A stretch of DNA of 64,000 nucleotides, taken from AC-51 sp963749895 (lineage in GTDB: Bacteria; Actinomycetota; UBA4738; HRBIN12). A program made the translations under genes and the position numbers. Below, in pieces: positions 42,306-51,615 of the stretch (its first letter is position 1; each line of letters begins with the position of its first letter). Location of the stretch: contig CAVVOG010000003.1 of NCBI GenBank assembly GCA_963749895.1, positions 372,001-436,000 of the forward strand. The letters run 5' to 3'. The notes beneath the pieces were generated by a model. It worked only from the letters and a program-made list of their open reading frames with translations, made no database searches and was not told the origin of the DNA.

Positions 42306-43556
42306 GTGCGCCGGGTCCTCCTCGCGATCCTCGCGGTCGTCCTCGTCCTCGCGTCGGCTTTCGCGGCCCCCGCTCGGCAGACGTCGCAGGTGCGCGACAT
42401 CGGTCCGCTGGTCGGATTCCGGCAGCACGAGTCCAGCTACGCGCTCACGGTCGGGGACGTGAACGACGACGGCTGGCAGGACGTGCTGATCGTCCACCAC
42501 GGCTCGCGGCCGACCGAGCTGTTCGTGAACCAGCCCGGCCCCGACGCCACGAGCGGCTACGAGGTCGTGCTGCAGCTCGTCGACACCCTGCACGCCCGCA
42601 CCGATCGCCACGGCTGCATCTTCGGCGACCCGAACGACGACGGGCTCACGGACATCCTGTGCCTGAAGGGCGCGAACCAAGGAACGAGCGACAAGTGGAA
42701 CGAGCTGTGGATGCAAGGCCCCGAGGGGACCTGGATCGACGAGGCGCGCGCCTGGGGGGTGGAGGACATCTGGGGTCGTGGTCGGCATCCCGCGTGGATC
42801 GACCTGAACGGCGACGAGCGGCCGGACCTGTTCGTCGGGAACGACTACCCGCGGCGGGACGAGCACGACACGCCGAACCGGACCTACGTGAACGAGGGCG
42901 GGGAGCGCTTCGTCGAGGTCGACCTGGGCATCACGCGCGAGGACGGGGCCGACTGTGTCCAGGTCGTCGACATCGACGGCGACCGACTCGACGACCTCCT
43001 GCTGTGCGGCAAGGAGGAGCTGTTCGTCTACCTGCAGCGCGAGGGTGGGTTCGTGCGTGCGAACGATGCGTACGGGCTCGCGCCCGAGCCACGGGCCAAC
43101 GGCGCCCACGTCGAGGACCTGTCCGGCGACGGCGTCCTCGACATCGTGATCGTCCACCCGAAGGAGGTGGTGATCAGGCTCGGCGGCCGGGACGGACGCT
43201 TCGGTGAGCCGGTGTGGCGCCGGGAGATCACGCTCGGGCACGGCCTCGCGGTCGGCGACGTCGACGGTCGGAACGGACCTGACGTCTATGCCGTGATGGG
43301 ATGCGTCGACCGTCGGAACGTCCCCGACCTGTTCCTCCTGAACGGCGGTGACGGCCGGACGTGGACCGAGACGCCGCTCCCGCCGTTGCCGGACGGCGAG
43401 TTCGCCGGATGCGGTGACGTGGCCGAGATGACGGACTTCGACCGGGACGGGCTCCAGGACGTGGTCGTCCTGAACGGCGGTGGCAACGCGCAGCCGCTGG
43501 ACCTCGACGGACCCGACCAGCTCCTCACGATGGGGGACTGGCAGCTCTCCGGGTGA
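42306..43556 (+). CDS. Secreted FG-GAP/VCBS repeat protein
   Basis: 416 residues with a signal peptide (about 1-21, ending ASAFAAPA). The mature part is built from about seven calcium-loop repeats of the form D-x-(N/D)-x-D-G-x-x-D, for example VGDVNDDGWQDVLIVHHG, GDPNDDGLTDILCLKG, VDIDGDRLDDLLLCG, DLSGDGVLDIVIVHP and TDFDRDGLQDVVVLNGG. That number fits a seven-bladed propeller like an integrin alpha head. It is probably an extracellular or wall-associated binding protein. GTG start with a leaderless-type -10. Confidence 0.8.
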   Translation: MRRVLLAILAVVLVLASAFAAPARQTSQVRDIGPLVGFRQHESSYALTVGDVNDDGWQDVLIVHHGSRPTELFVNQPGPDATSGYEVVLQLVDTLHARTDRHGCIFGDPNDDGLTDILCLKGANQGTSDKWNELWMQGPEGTWIDEARAWGVEDIWGRGRHPAWIDLNGDERPDLFVGNDYPRRDEHDTPNRTYVNEGGERFVEVDLGITREDGADCVQVVDIDGDRLDDLLLCGKEELFVYLQREGGFVRANDAYGLAPEPRANGAHVEDLSGDGVLDIVIVHPKEVVIRLGGRDGRFGEPVWRREITLGHGLAVGDVDGRNGPDVYAVMGCVDRRNVPDLFLLNGGDGRTWTETPLPPLPDGEFAGCGDVAEMTDFDRDGLQDVVVLNGGGNAQPLDLDGPDQLLTMGDWQLSG

Positions 43557-43562
43557 GACCCG

Positions 43563-45059
43563 TCAGAACGACCCCTGCGGCTCGGGGTCGTCCCAGGGCC
43601 AGGGTTCGAGGATCAACGGCTCCCGCGGCTCCTGCTCGAAGTCGAAGGCCTCGGTGATGTCGCCGTAGATCGGGTCCTCCTCGCGGACCACCGGGCGGGA
43701 GTCGGGCCGGCTCAAGGTCTCCGGGTCGAGCCGCTCACCGCCCAGGAAGCGGTCCTCGATCAGCTTCAGGTAGCTGTCGAACGAGTACGTGTTGTGGTCG
43801 ATGTACCCCGCCTTGGCGTAGGGGCTGATCACGAGCGCCGGGACCCGCAAGCCGAGGCCCATCTTGTCGATCCGCGGCGGCTCCACGTGATCGTAGAAGC
43901 CGCCCCAGTCGTCCCAGGTCAGGAAGATCGCGGTGCGCTCCCACGCGGGCCCCTCCATGATCGCGTTGATCAGTCGCGTCACGTAGGCCTGCCCGGTCTT
44001 CACGGTGCTCGTGCCGGAGGGGTGCTCGCTCGTGTTGCCGACGGGGGCTACCCAACCCACCTGCGGGAGGTCACCCGACGCGGCGGCTTCGAGCAGCTCC
44101 TCGTGCGGACGGACGTTGTCCTTCACGCCGTCGCGTCGCTCGCCGTTCCAGAAGCTCGTGAATCCGGGGAGCACGTTGCGGTTGTAGCTGGTCTCGAAGC
44201 CCTTGCGGCCGGTCGGTTCACACGAGCCGGGGTCCTCCCAGCAGGTGTCGTTGCCGATGTAGTAGCGCCACTCGACGCCTTGCTCGTCCATGATCCACGT
44301 GAGGTCCGTCCACGCGTAGATCGGCTCCTCGCCGTAGTCCCAGCGACGCTCCTGTTCGCTCAGGTCCACGTCGGTGCGACAGCTCATCGGGTCGGTCGTG
44401 TCCGGGCAGTAGGCGGACCACCCGCTGACCAGGAACAGGTGCGACGGGAGCGTCCACGAGTCGACCGGCGCGAACATCCCGTCCTGCAGGACGTACTCGT
44501 CCGCGTAGGCCCAGTAGTTCGGGATCGTCTCGGCCGTGTGCGTGCTCATCACGTCCGGCTGCCCGTCCGGCCCGAGGTAGTCGACGCACTTCGCCTGATC
44601 CGGCTTCATCCAGCAGAACTCGGGCCGCGGGTCCAACGAGTTCACGAACCCGTCCATCCTGCCGCCGTTGATGTTCTCGATCGAGGCAGGGCGGTTGTGC
44701 GGCCCCCCGTTCTGGTCGAACGACGACGTGACGTAGGGCGGGACGCAGTCCTTGCCCTGCCACTGGTCCGGGACGCACACGTCGAACGAGCCGTCGGGCT
44801 TCGTGGGGATCCCGTCCGCGCCGGGATAGGTCCCGAAGTAGTGATCGAACGACCGGTTCTCCTGGACGATGAAGATCAGGTGATCGATCTTCTCGATCCC
44901 CTCGGGCTCGGGACTCGCCGGCGGCTCCGAGGTCGTCGCCGTCGTGGGAGCGGTGGGCTCCGCCGTTTCCGTCGGGTCGTCACCGGTGCACGCGGCGGTG
45001 ACGAGAGCGAGCGCGGCGGCGAGGGCGAGCACGTGGGCGGCTGGGTGTCGGGTCTGCAC
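43563..45059 (-). CDS. Lipoprotein phosphoesterase (phospholipase C/acid phosphatase family)
   Basis: 498 residues. A signal sequence ends in the lipobox LVTAAC, followed by a Thr/Pro-rich linker. The catalytic domain starts with HLIFIVQENRSFDHYFGTYP near 60, where the family's metal ligands E-N and the SFDHYFG box lie. SEHPSGTSTVKTGQAYV near 350 and FLTWDDWGGFYDHVEPP near 390 supply further metal ligands. It resembles PF04185 enzymes (PLC, AcpA). Substrate unknown, perhaps phospholipid head groups. GTG start with CAGGAG upstream. Transcribed behind the Tat paralogue, 31 bases away. Confidence 0.87.
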   Translation of the reverse strand: MQTRHPAAHVLALAAALALVTAACTGDDPTETAEPTAPTTATTSEPPASPEPEGIEKIDHLIFIVQENRSFDHYFGTYPGADGIPTKPDGSFDVCVPDQWQGKDCVPPYVTSSFDQNGGPHNRPASIENINGGRMDGFVNSLDPRPEFCWMKPDQAKCVDYLGPDGQPDVMSTHTAETIPNYWAYADEYVLQDGMFAPVDSWTLPSHLFLVSGWSAYCPDTTDPMSCRTDVDLSEQERRWDYGEEPIYAWTDLTWIMDEQGVEWRYYIGNDTCWEDPGSCEPTGRKGFETSYNRNVLPGFTSFWNGERRDGVKDNVRPHEELLEAAASGDLPQVGWVAPVGNTSEHPSGTSTVKTGQAYVTRLINAIMEGPAWERTAIFLTWDDWGGFYDHVEPPRIDKMGLGLRVPALVISPYAKAGYIDHNTYSFDSYLKLIEDRFLGGERLDPETLSRPDSRPVVREEDPIYGDITEAFDFEQEPREPLILEPWPWDDPEPQGSF

Positions 45060-45090
45060 GGTCGTCGGTCTCCTGAGCGTCGTGTGTCGT

Positions 45091-46521
45091 CTACAGCGGG
45101 GCGTCGACGGGCACGGTACCTGGCTGCCAACCTTCGTACGTGTCCCCGGGCCAGCGGAACGGCTCGCCGAACGCAGGGGCCCGCTTCTTGCCCAGCACGG
45201 GCTTCCGCGGCTCCTGCGTGAAGTCGAAGACGTGCTCGAAGGCGTGGGTGTTCGCGATCCGGGGCGTCAGGTAGGGGAGCCCCCAGTTGTCGGCGATGAA
45301 CTTCAGCGGCGTGGAGAACTCGCCGAGCTCGGTGTCGATCGTGCCGCGTCGCACGTACGGCGAGATCGTGAGCAACGGGACGCGCACCCCGAGTCCCACC
45401 TGGTCCAGCTGCGGCGGCACGACCGGGTCGTAGAAGCCGCCCCACTCGTCCCAGGTGATGAAGATCGCCGTGTGCTCCCACATGTCGCTCGTCATCACCG
45501 CGTTCACGATCTCGGTCACCCAGTTGTGGGCGTGCCCGGTCGAGAACGGGGGGTGGTCCGACAGCTCGAACCGCGGGACGGCCCACGTCACCGGCGGGAG
45601 CCGGTTCGCCTCGATGTCGTCGACGATCGAGTCGATCGCTCGCGTGTGCTCGTGCCATAGGTCCGTGTGGAACACGTCCTCGATCGCGTTGTAGGCGTTC
45701 CAGAAGTACCCGGTCTGTCCGGGCACGGGCGAGTAGGAGGCCCAGTCGACGCCGATCTCGGTGAGCTGCTCGCCCACCGTCTTGAACCGGAAGCACGAGT
45801 CGTGCTTCGTCAGGTTCCCGTCCTCGTCCTTCGTCAACACGAACACGTCGTCGCCGACCGCGTCGCAGCCCCAGGACTTGAACTTCGAGCCGTCCTCGAG
45901 CCACCTGACCTTGATGTTCTCCGGGTTGTCGATCACGCCGCCGGACGTGCCGGCGATGAAGAAGAAGTGGTTCGGGTAGCTCGGGCCGTTCACCGACCCG
46001 AAGAAGTTGTCCGACAGGGCGTACTCGCGGGCCCACAGCCAGTAGTTCGGGATCTGCTCCTCGTCGAAGATCGAGTAGGCGTAGGTCGAGCCGTAGGCAC
46101 CCAGACCGAACCCGTCCATCTTGCCGCCGTTGACGCAGCTCAAGCCCGCCGAGCGATCGTGGGGGATGTCGCCCGGGAGCCAGTCGGGGCACCGGATCAG
46201 CGGCTTCTCCTTGCCCCAGTCGACGCCGACGGTCGTCCCCGTGATTCCGGGGAACTTCCCGAAGAGGTTGTTGAAGCTCCGGTTCTCGAGCATCAGGTAG
46301 ATCACGCGCTTGATCGGCGTGGCGGTGTCGAGGGTCGGGGTGGGGTCGACCACGGTCGGGATGACACGCCCACCCGTGCAGGAGAACAACGTCGCACCGG
46401 CCACGGCCAAGGCCGAGCGCTTCAGGAACTCGCGGCGCGGCAGCGGCAGGGGGTGGTCGTGCCGGCGCTCGCCGTCGCCGGGAGGATGCGGGTCCGCGAA
46501 CGGGTGGTTACGTGCGGGCAT
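45091..46521 (-). CDS. Tat-exported phosphoesterase (phospholipase C/acid phosphatase family)
   Basis: 476 residues. The N-terminus has a twin-arginine motif, PRREFLKRSALAVAGATLF, and then a cysteine that could serve as a lipobox (LFSC). The catalytic domain has VIYLMLENRSFNNLFGKFPG near 73, FELSDHPPFSTGHAHNWV near 318 and FITWDEWGGFYDPVVPP near 352. Compared with its neighbour the H of SFDHYFG is replaced (SFNNLFG) and the DHV after FY is DPV, so metal binding or specificity may differ. It is divergent from a lipoprotein gene across a perfect inverted repeat. Confidence 0.87.
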   Translation of the reverse strand: MPARNHPFADPHPPGDGERRHDHPLPLPRREFLKRSALAVAGATLFSCTGGRVIPTVVDPTPTLDTATPIKRVIYLMLENRSFNNLFGKFPGITGTTVGVDWGKEKPLIRCPDWLPGDIPHDRSAGLSCVNGGKMDGFGLGAYGSTYAYSIFDEEQIPNYWLWAREYALSDNFFGSVNGPSYPNHFFFIAGTSGGVIDNPENIKVRWLEDGSKFKSWGCDAVGDDVFVLTKDEDGNLTKHDSCFRFKTVGEQLTEIGVDWASYSPVPGQTGYFWNAYNAIEDVFHTDLWHEHTRAIDSIVDDIEANRLPPVTWAVPRFELSDHPPFSTGHAHNWVTEIVNAVMTSDMWEHTAIFITWDEWGGFYDPVVPPQLDQVGLGVRVPLLTISPYVRRGTIDTELGEFSTPLKFIADNWGLPYLTPRIANTHAFEHVFDFTQEPRKPVLGKKRAPAFGEPFRWPGDTYEGWQPGTVPVDAPL

Positions 46522-46539
46522 GCGGTCCAGTTCTAGCAG

Positions 46540-46567
46540 CCTCGGATGAGCGTGCTCTCATCCGAGG
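46540..46567. repeat. Perfect 11-bp inverted repeat between divergent genes
   Basis: CCTCGGATGAG and CTCATCCGAGG flank a six-base centre. It lies 18 bases upstream of the Tat phosphoesterase ATG and 33 bases upstream of the -10 of the divergent lipoprotein gene, a good position for an operator controlling one or both. Confidence 0.5.
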
Positions 46568-46600
46568 GCCCGTCGTCACAGGTTCGCAACACGTGGCCGG

Positions 46601-46606
46601 TAGGCT
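46601..46606 (+). promoter_or_regulatory. Leaderless-type -10 element (TAGGCT)
   Basis: TAGGCT ends nine bases before the GTG at 46616 of the lipoprotein gene. Confidence 0.45.
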
Positions 46607-46615
46607 GCGGCGACC

Positions 46616-47302
46616 GTGAGGGATCCGCGTCGCTCGTTGCCGTTCCTGTTCGTCCTCGCCCTCGTCGCCGTGGCGTGCGAGGGCTCCTCCGGGCCGACGG
46701 AGACCTTCCCGAACGAGGCCGCACCCGCGTCGTCGGCGCCGGTGCGGACGCAGGCGCCCGCCACCCAGGCGCCGTCGCCGACCCCGCCCGCGGTCCCGTC
46801 AGGGGTGCGGCCAACCTCCGGCCCCCTCGAGGACGGCTGCGTCGAGGGGTGGACCCGTCCCGAGGAGGGCACTCGGGGGTTCACGGATCCGATCGGGCTG
46901 ATCCGCAAGGTCGCGCCGTTCGACGGGCCGTATGCGGTCGTCGACATGCGGCTGTTCGTCGGTCCCGAGTCGCCGCCCTCGGAGAAGGGCTACCTGCAGG
47001 ACATCCGTCGGTGGTACGTGAAGCTGTACGCCGTGGACGACTGGGCCTATCAGGGGCGGTTCCTGATCGAGCAGCGCCGGTTCGGCCGGGGCGTCGTGGC
47101 CGTCGCCCCCTACGACACGAGGGGCTTCGTGTCGCCCGACTGGGTGGGGTTCCAAGTCGACGGCTCCGACCCACAGCCGAAGCCCTACGAGGGGCTCCCC
47201 GGGAGGTGGCGGGGGATCCCCTACGACTTCGTCGCCGGCGGCGCCGGTCTGACGTTCGCGGGACTCCCGGCCGACGTCGTCGGCTGCCTCGACGGCACCT
47301 AG
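46616..47302 (+). CDS. Predicted lipoprotein
   Basis: 228 residues. The signal ends in the lipobox LVAVAC, and a Thr/Pro/Ala-rich spacer of about 45 residues follows. The C-terminal globular part (about 72-228) has an SH3-like or beta pattern with DIRRWYVKLYAVDDWAYQGRFLIEQRRFGRG and two cysteines (DGCVEGW and VVGCLDG) that could pair. No family recognised. Its stop TAG is shared in a CTAG with the convergent PIN toxin gene. Confidence 0.65.
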   Translation: MRDPRRSLPFLFVLALVAVACEGSSGPTETFPNEAAPASSAPVRTQAPATQAPSPTPPAVPSGVRPTSGPLEDGCVEGWTRPEEGTRGFTDPIGLIRKVAPFDGPYAVVDMRLFVGPESPPSEKGYLQDIRRWYVKLYAVDDWAYQGRFLIEQRRFGRGVVAVAPYDTRGFVSPDWVGFQVDGSDPQPKPYEGLPGRWRGIPYDFVAGGAGLTFAGLPADVVGCLDGT

Positions 47303-47679
47303 ACGAGGACCACGTCGACGCCGGAGAGCCCCTGGAAGTCGGCGTCCTGCGTGTAGAGCGGGAGGCCGTGCACCGAGGCGGTCGCGGCGATCAGCAGGTC
47401 GACGACCGGGGCTCGTCGCCCCTCGTCCTTCACGGCGACCACGAGCTCCGCGAACCGGCGCGCAACGCTGGGGTCGACGGGGAGCGGGTCGAACGCGTGC
47501 TCCACGCTCGCGAGCGTCCGCAGGCGGCGGGCTCGGGTCGACGCGTCGCGCGCGGCGAGCACCCCGGCGTGGAGCTCGGCGAGGGTCATCACGGAGATCG
47601 CGGCATGCTCGGGACGATCCATGAGCGGGCGCCCCTGCTCGGTGGCGATCAGGACCGAGGTGTCGATCAGGCCGTCCAC
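47299..47679 (-). CDS. vapC: PIN-domain ribonuclease toxin (VapC type)
   Basis: 126 residues. The four PIN acidic residues are visible: LIDTSVLIATE near the start, MTLAELHAG near 40, VVDLLIAATA near 93 and TQDADF near 112. VapC proteins cut tRNA or rRNA using Mg ions. The GTG at 47679 is preferred; the frame is open further upstream only as a shadow of the antitoxin gene. It overlaps the antitoxin gene by 13 bases, as in many type II modules. Confidence 0.82.
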   Translation of the reverse strand: MDGLIDTSVLIATEQGRPLMDRPEHAAISVMTLAELHAGVLAARDASTRARRLRTLASVEHAFDPLPVDPSVARRFAELVVAVKDEGRRAPVVDLLIAATASVHGLPLYTQDADFQGLSGVDVVLV

Positions 47680-47948
47680 GGGTCCTCGAGGTCCTCGGCC
47701 ATGTCGGGCATCAGCTCTCGCACGTCCCGGAGGAACGTCTCGTCGAGCGGCGCCTCCAGGCGGATCTGCTCGACCACGGTCCACGGCACGAACGTCCGCA
47801 CGGGAGCCTGCACCGGCACGACGTCGGCGACCGGTCGTCCCCGCACGGTGACCCTGATCGTCGCTCCATCCTCGTCCACCTGCCGCAGTACCTCGCTCAC
47901 GTCGTTCCGCAGCTCGCGGAGTGGGATCGTACGTGTGGGCTCGGACAT
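47667..47948 (-). CDS. Phd/YefM-type antitoxin
   Basis: 93 residues. TIPLRELRNDVSEVLRQVDEDGATIRVTVRGRPVADVVPV over residues 7-47 is the Phd/YefM DNA-binding fold. The C-terminal acidic tail (FLRDVRELMPDMAEDLEDPW) is the likely toxin-binding part. It precedes and overlaps the PIN toxin gene, so the two form a type II toxin-antitoxin operon that probably represses itself. Confidence 0.82.
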   Translation of the reverse strand: MSEPTRTIPLRELRNDVSEVLRQVDEDGATIRVTVRGRPVADVVPVQAPVRTFVPWTVVEQIRLEAPLDETFLRDVRELMPDMAEDLEDPWTA

Positions 47949-47998
47949 GCGACGAACGTAGCACGTCGTCGCACCCTGGGGAAGTGGCGACGGTTCGG

Positions 47999-48004
47999 TA
48001 CGAT
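47999..48004 (+). promoter_or_regulatory. Leaderless-type -10 element of leuS (TACGAT)
   Basis: TACGAT ends nine bases before the leuS ATG at 48014; no ribosome site is present. Confidence 0.45.
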
Positions 48005-48013
48005 GCTCGCCTC

Positions 48014-50468
48014 ATGGGACGCCGCTACGAGCCCTCGGAGATCGAGCCGAAGTGGGTCGCGGCCTGGGAGGAAGAGGATCTCTACCGTGCCTCCGACGAC
48101 CCAGCCGACGACCGTCCGCGCTTCTACGCGCTCGATATGTTCCCGTACCCCTCGGGCGATCTGCACATGGGCCACGCCGAGGCGTTCAGCGGTGGCGACG
48201 TGGTCGCGCGCTACCAGGCGATGCGTGGCCACGACGTGCTGCACCCGATCGGGTGGGACGCCTTCGGGTTGCCCGCCGAGAACGCGGCGATCAAGCGGGG
48301 GGTGGAGCCCTCGGGCTGGACCTCCGCGAACATCGACCAGCAGGCGGCGTCGTTCAAGCGGATGGGCATGTCGTTCGACTGGAGCGCGGCGGCTGCACAC
48401 CTGCGACCCCGAGTACTACCGGTGGACCCAGTGGCTGTTCACCCGGTTCTTCGAGCGCGGGCTCGCGTACCGGAAGGAATCACCGGTCAACTGGTGCCCG
48501 ACCGACGCGACGGTCCTGGCGAACGAGCAGGTGATCGCGGGGAAGTGTGAGCGCTGCGGGACGACGGTCGAGCGCCGCGAGCTGACCCAGTGGTTCTTCA
48601 AGATCACCGACTACGCGCAGCGCCTGCTCGACGACGAGGACCAGCTGGTCGACTGGCCCGAGCGGGTGCTGACGATGCAGCGGAACTGGATCGGCCGCTC
48701 CGAGGGCGCCGAGGTCACCTTCACGATCGCCGAGACCGGTGAGGAGATCACGGTCTTCACGACCCGGCCCGACACGCTGTGGGGGGCCACGTTCTTCGTG
48801 TTCGCGGTCGAGCACCCCTCGGTGCGATCGCTCGCCGAGGTCGGCGGGACCTGGGATCAGGTCGAACCGCTCGTGCGCGCCGCCGAGCAGACCTCGCTCG
48901 TCGATCGAGAGGCGGCCGACACGAAGGAGGGCGTGTTCCTGGGGGTCCACGCGGTGAACCCGGTGAACGGCGAGCAGATCCCGTGCTACGCGGCCCCGTA
49001 CGTGCTGATGGGCTACGGGACCGGCGCGATCATGGCCGTGCCCGCCCACGACCAGCGCGACTTCGACTTCGCACGCCAGCACGGGGTTCCGGTCCGCGTG
49101 GTCGTGCAGCCGCCCGACGAGGAGCGACTGGACGGCGACACGATGACCGAGGCGCACCCGGGTGAGGGCGTGCTCGTGAACTCGGGTCCGTTCGACGGGC
49201 GTCCCACGCCCGACTCGATCCGCGAAGTGACCGACTGGCTCGAAACTGAGGGCCGGGGCCGCCACGCGATCAACTTCCGGCTGCGCGACTGGCTGATCAG
49301 CCGCCAGCGCTACTGGGGGGCGCCGATCCCGATCGTGCACTGCCCGGTCTGCGGTGAGGTCGCGGTGCCCGACGACCAGCTGCCCGTCGAGCTGCCCGGC
49401 GACGTCGACTTCACGCCCGGCGGCGAGTCACCGCTCGCGCGTCACCCGTCGTGGAAGCACGTCGCCTGTCCCTCGTGCGGCGGCGAGGCGGTTCGGGACA
49501 CGGACACGATGGACACGTTCGTCGACTCCAGTTGGTACTACTTCCGCTACTGCTCGCCCGGCTACGAGGACGGCCCGTTCCGCCCCGAGGACGTCGCGCG
49601 GTGGATGCCGGTCGGGCAGTACACGGGCGGGGTCGAGCACGCGATCCTGCACCTGCTCTACTCGCGGTTCTTCACGAAGGTCCTGCACGACATGGGGATG
49701 GTCGGGTTCACCGAGCCGTTCCCGCGCCTGATGAACCAGGGCCAGGTGATCTACGACGGCGCGTCGATGTCGAAGTCGAAGGGCAACATCGTCGAGCCGA
49801 TGCCGCTCGTCGAGCGGTGGGGCGCCGACACGATGCGCCTGATGATGCTGTTCGCGGGTCCGTTCGAGGACGACATCGACTGGAAGCTGATCGCTCCCGA
49901 CCCCGACCGCAAGCCCGGCGTGACGGCGTGGCTCGGCCGCGTGTTCGCGGCCGTGGGTGACGCGTCGGGGTCCGATGCCGGTGAACCCGACGCGCTGGTC
50001 CGTCTGACGCACAGGGCGATCAAGGGCGTGACGGAGGACCTCGACCGGTTCCGGTTCAACACGGCGATCTCGAAGCTGATGGTCCTGACGAACGAGATGC
50101 GCTCGGCGCTGGATGCCGGCGCCGGCGCGCGCGACGCGGCACGTGCCCTGGTGCAGATGCTGGCGCCGTTCGCGCCGTTCGCGGCCGAGGAGCTGTGGCG
50201 CGTCGAACTCGGCGAGCCGACGTCGGTGCACCTCAGCGATTGGCCGAGCTACGACCCCGCCCTCGTCGTCGAGGACACGGTGACGCTCGTCGTCCAGGTC
50301 GACGGCAAGGTGCGCGACACGATCGAGGTGGCCGCCGACGTGTCGGAGGACGACGCCCTGGCGGCGGCGCGGGCGAGCGCCGGGGCCCAGCGGGCGCTCG
50401 AAGGGCGCGAGGTGGTCAAGGAGATCGTCCGGGCGCCGAAGCTCGTGAACTTCGTCGTGAGGGGCTAG
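48014..50468 (+). CDS. leuS: Leucine--tRNA ligase, reading frame broken by one extra base
   Basis: If one base is removed near 48386 the gene encodes about 817 residues of LeuRS, which charges tRNA-Leu. Residues 1-124 read from the ATG at 48014 (HIGH box HMGH at 51-54 in FPYPSGDLHMGH) and end in FDWS. The rest reads in the next frame from HTCDPEYYRWTQW onward. Deleting one G in AGCGCGGCGG restores the canonical FDWSRRLHTCDPEYY. KMSKS appears as GASMSKSKGN near residue 590, and the editing domain and Zn-type cysteines (CPVCGE, CPSCGG) are intact. As no second leuS is seen, a sequencing error is the likely cause. The stop shares CTAG with the next gene. Confidence 0.93.
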
Positions 50469-51529
50469 CCCCGGACGTCGACCTCGGTCCGTTCGACGGC
50501 GTTGTTCGCGTACCCGCCCACGTTCCACTCCGGCTCGTCCGGCTGCGTCTGACCGTCGGCGTCGGTGGCACGGCAGACCACGACGTGGCTGCCGGGGATC
50601 GCGAGCCACCCGAACGACCAGGAACGCCAGGCGGACGGCCGGGGCTCCGGGCCGAGCTCGGCATCGCTCCACGATGCGCCGTCGTCCGTGCTGACCTCGA
50701 CCCGCACGATCGGCGCGGTGCCCGACCACGCGCGCCCGGTGAGCCGCACGGGGCCCGCGTCGATGTGCCGGTCCCGGGGCTGGAACGAGGGCCGGCCGGG
50801 CGGCACCATCATGGAACGCACCCGGATCCGGTCGAGCGGTGTCCCGGGGTCGTCGGCGTCGGCGCGCATCCGGTACGAGACCGTGTTCTGGTAGCCGGTG
50901 AACGGCTCGTCGAGCACGCGGATGCGGCCGAGCCACTTGACGGACGCCATCCCGTACCAGCCGGGGACGAGGAGCCGCACGGGTGCGCCGTGCTGGGGGA
51001 GCAGCGGACGGCCGTTCATCTCGTAGGCGAGCAGCAGGTCGCCGTGCATCGCGTCGGCCACGGACAGCCCTCGTTCGTAGTCCTGCTCGAGCCCGCCCTC
51101 GAACCCACGGTCGAGCCCGGTGAACGCGACGTCGACGGCACCCTCGCGCATCCCGGCTCGTTCGAGCAGCGGCACGAGCGGGGTGCCGGTCCACTCGGCG
51201 TTCCCGACGGCGCCGCGGAGCCACGGCTGACTGATCGCTCGCGGCTCCAGGAGCGCCCGCCCGTTCCCAGCGCACTCCATCGTGACCTCGGCGGTGACCG
51301 TCGGCAGCGCGCGGAGCTCGTCCAACGTGAGGGCCAGGGGCCGATCGACGTGGCCGTCGATCGTGAGCCGGAACGCGACCGGGTCGACGTCGGGGATGTC
51401 GTAGTGGATCAGCAGGTAGTGGAGGCCCGCGGGCGTGACGTCGTACCGGAGCGCCTCCTGGGGCATCGCGTGATTGCGCGCCGCCAGCTCGAGTTCCTCG
51501 AGGCCGAACCCCATGTCGTGCGTCTGCAT
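50465..51529 (-). CDS. Sulfite oxidase-like molybdopterin-dependent oxidoreductase
   Basis: 354 residues. Residues about 35-215 are the molybdopterin-binding domain with the Mo-ligand Cys in VTMECAGNGRALL. LLAYEMNGRPLLPQHGAPVRLLVPGWYGMASVKWL near 165-200 is typical of the family. Residues about 235-350 form the Mo-co dimerisation, Ig-like domain (VRVEVSTDDGASWSDAEL). There is no haem domain, signal peptide or Tat motif, so it looks cytoplasmic. The electron acceptor and the oxyanion substrate are unknown. Convergent with leuS through a shared CTAG. Confidence 0.87.
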   Translation of the reverse strand: MQTHDMGFGLEELELAARNHAMPQEALRYDVTPAGLHYLLIHYDIPDVDPVAFRLTIDGHVDRPLALTLDELRALPTVTAEVTMECAGNGRALLEPRAISQPWLRGAVGNAEWTGTPLVPLLERAGMREGAVDVAFTGLDRGFEGGLEQDYERGLSVADAMHGDLLLAYEMNGRPLLPQHGAPVRLLVPGWYGMASVKWLGRIRVLDEPFTGYQNTVSYRMRADADDPGTPLDRIRVRSMMVPPGRPSFQPRDRHIDAGPVRLTGRAWSGTAPIVRVEVSTDDGASWSDAELGPEPRPSAWRSWSFGWLAIPGSHVVVCRATDADGQTQPDEPEWNVGGYANNAVERTEVDVRG

Positions 51530-51615
51530 GGGCCCCCCCTTCGCCCGTGCGCCCGCGGGCCGAACATCCTGCCTACACCCGGCCGACCCGCACGGTCAAG
51601 GGTGCCCTCCGAGGC

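Noticed and set aside
40212..43241. 1009-codon open frame on the minus strand
   Set aside because: Antisense to the PAS-GGDEF-EAL and FG-GAP genes, both of which have clear motifs.
48370..48410. Programmed frameshifting in leuS
   Set aside because: No slippery sequence or downstream structure of a known type is seen, and frameshifting in leuS is not known; a base error is simpler.
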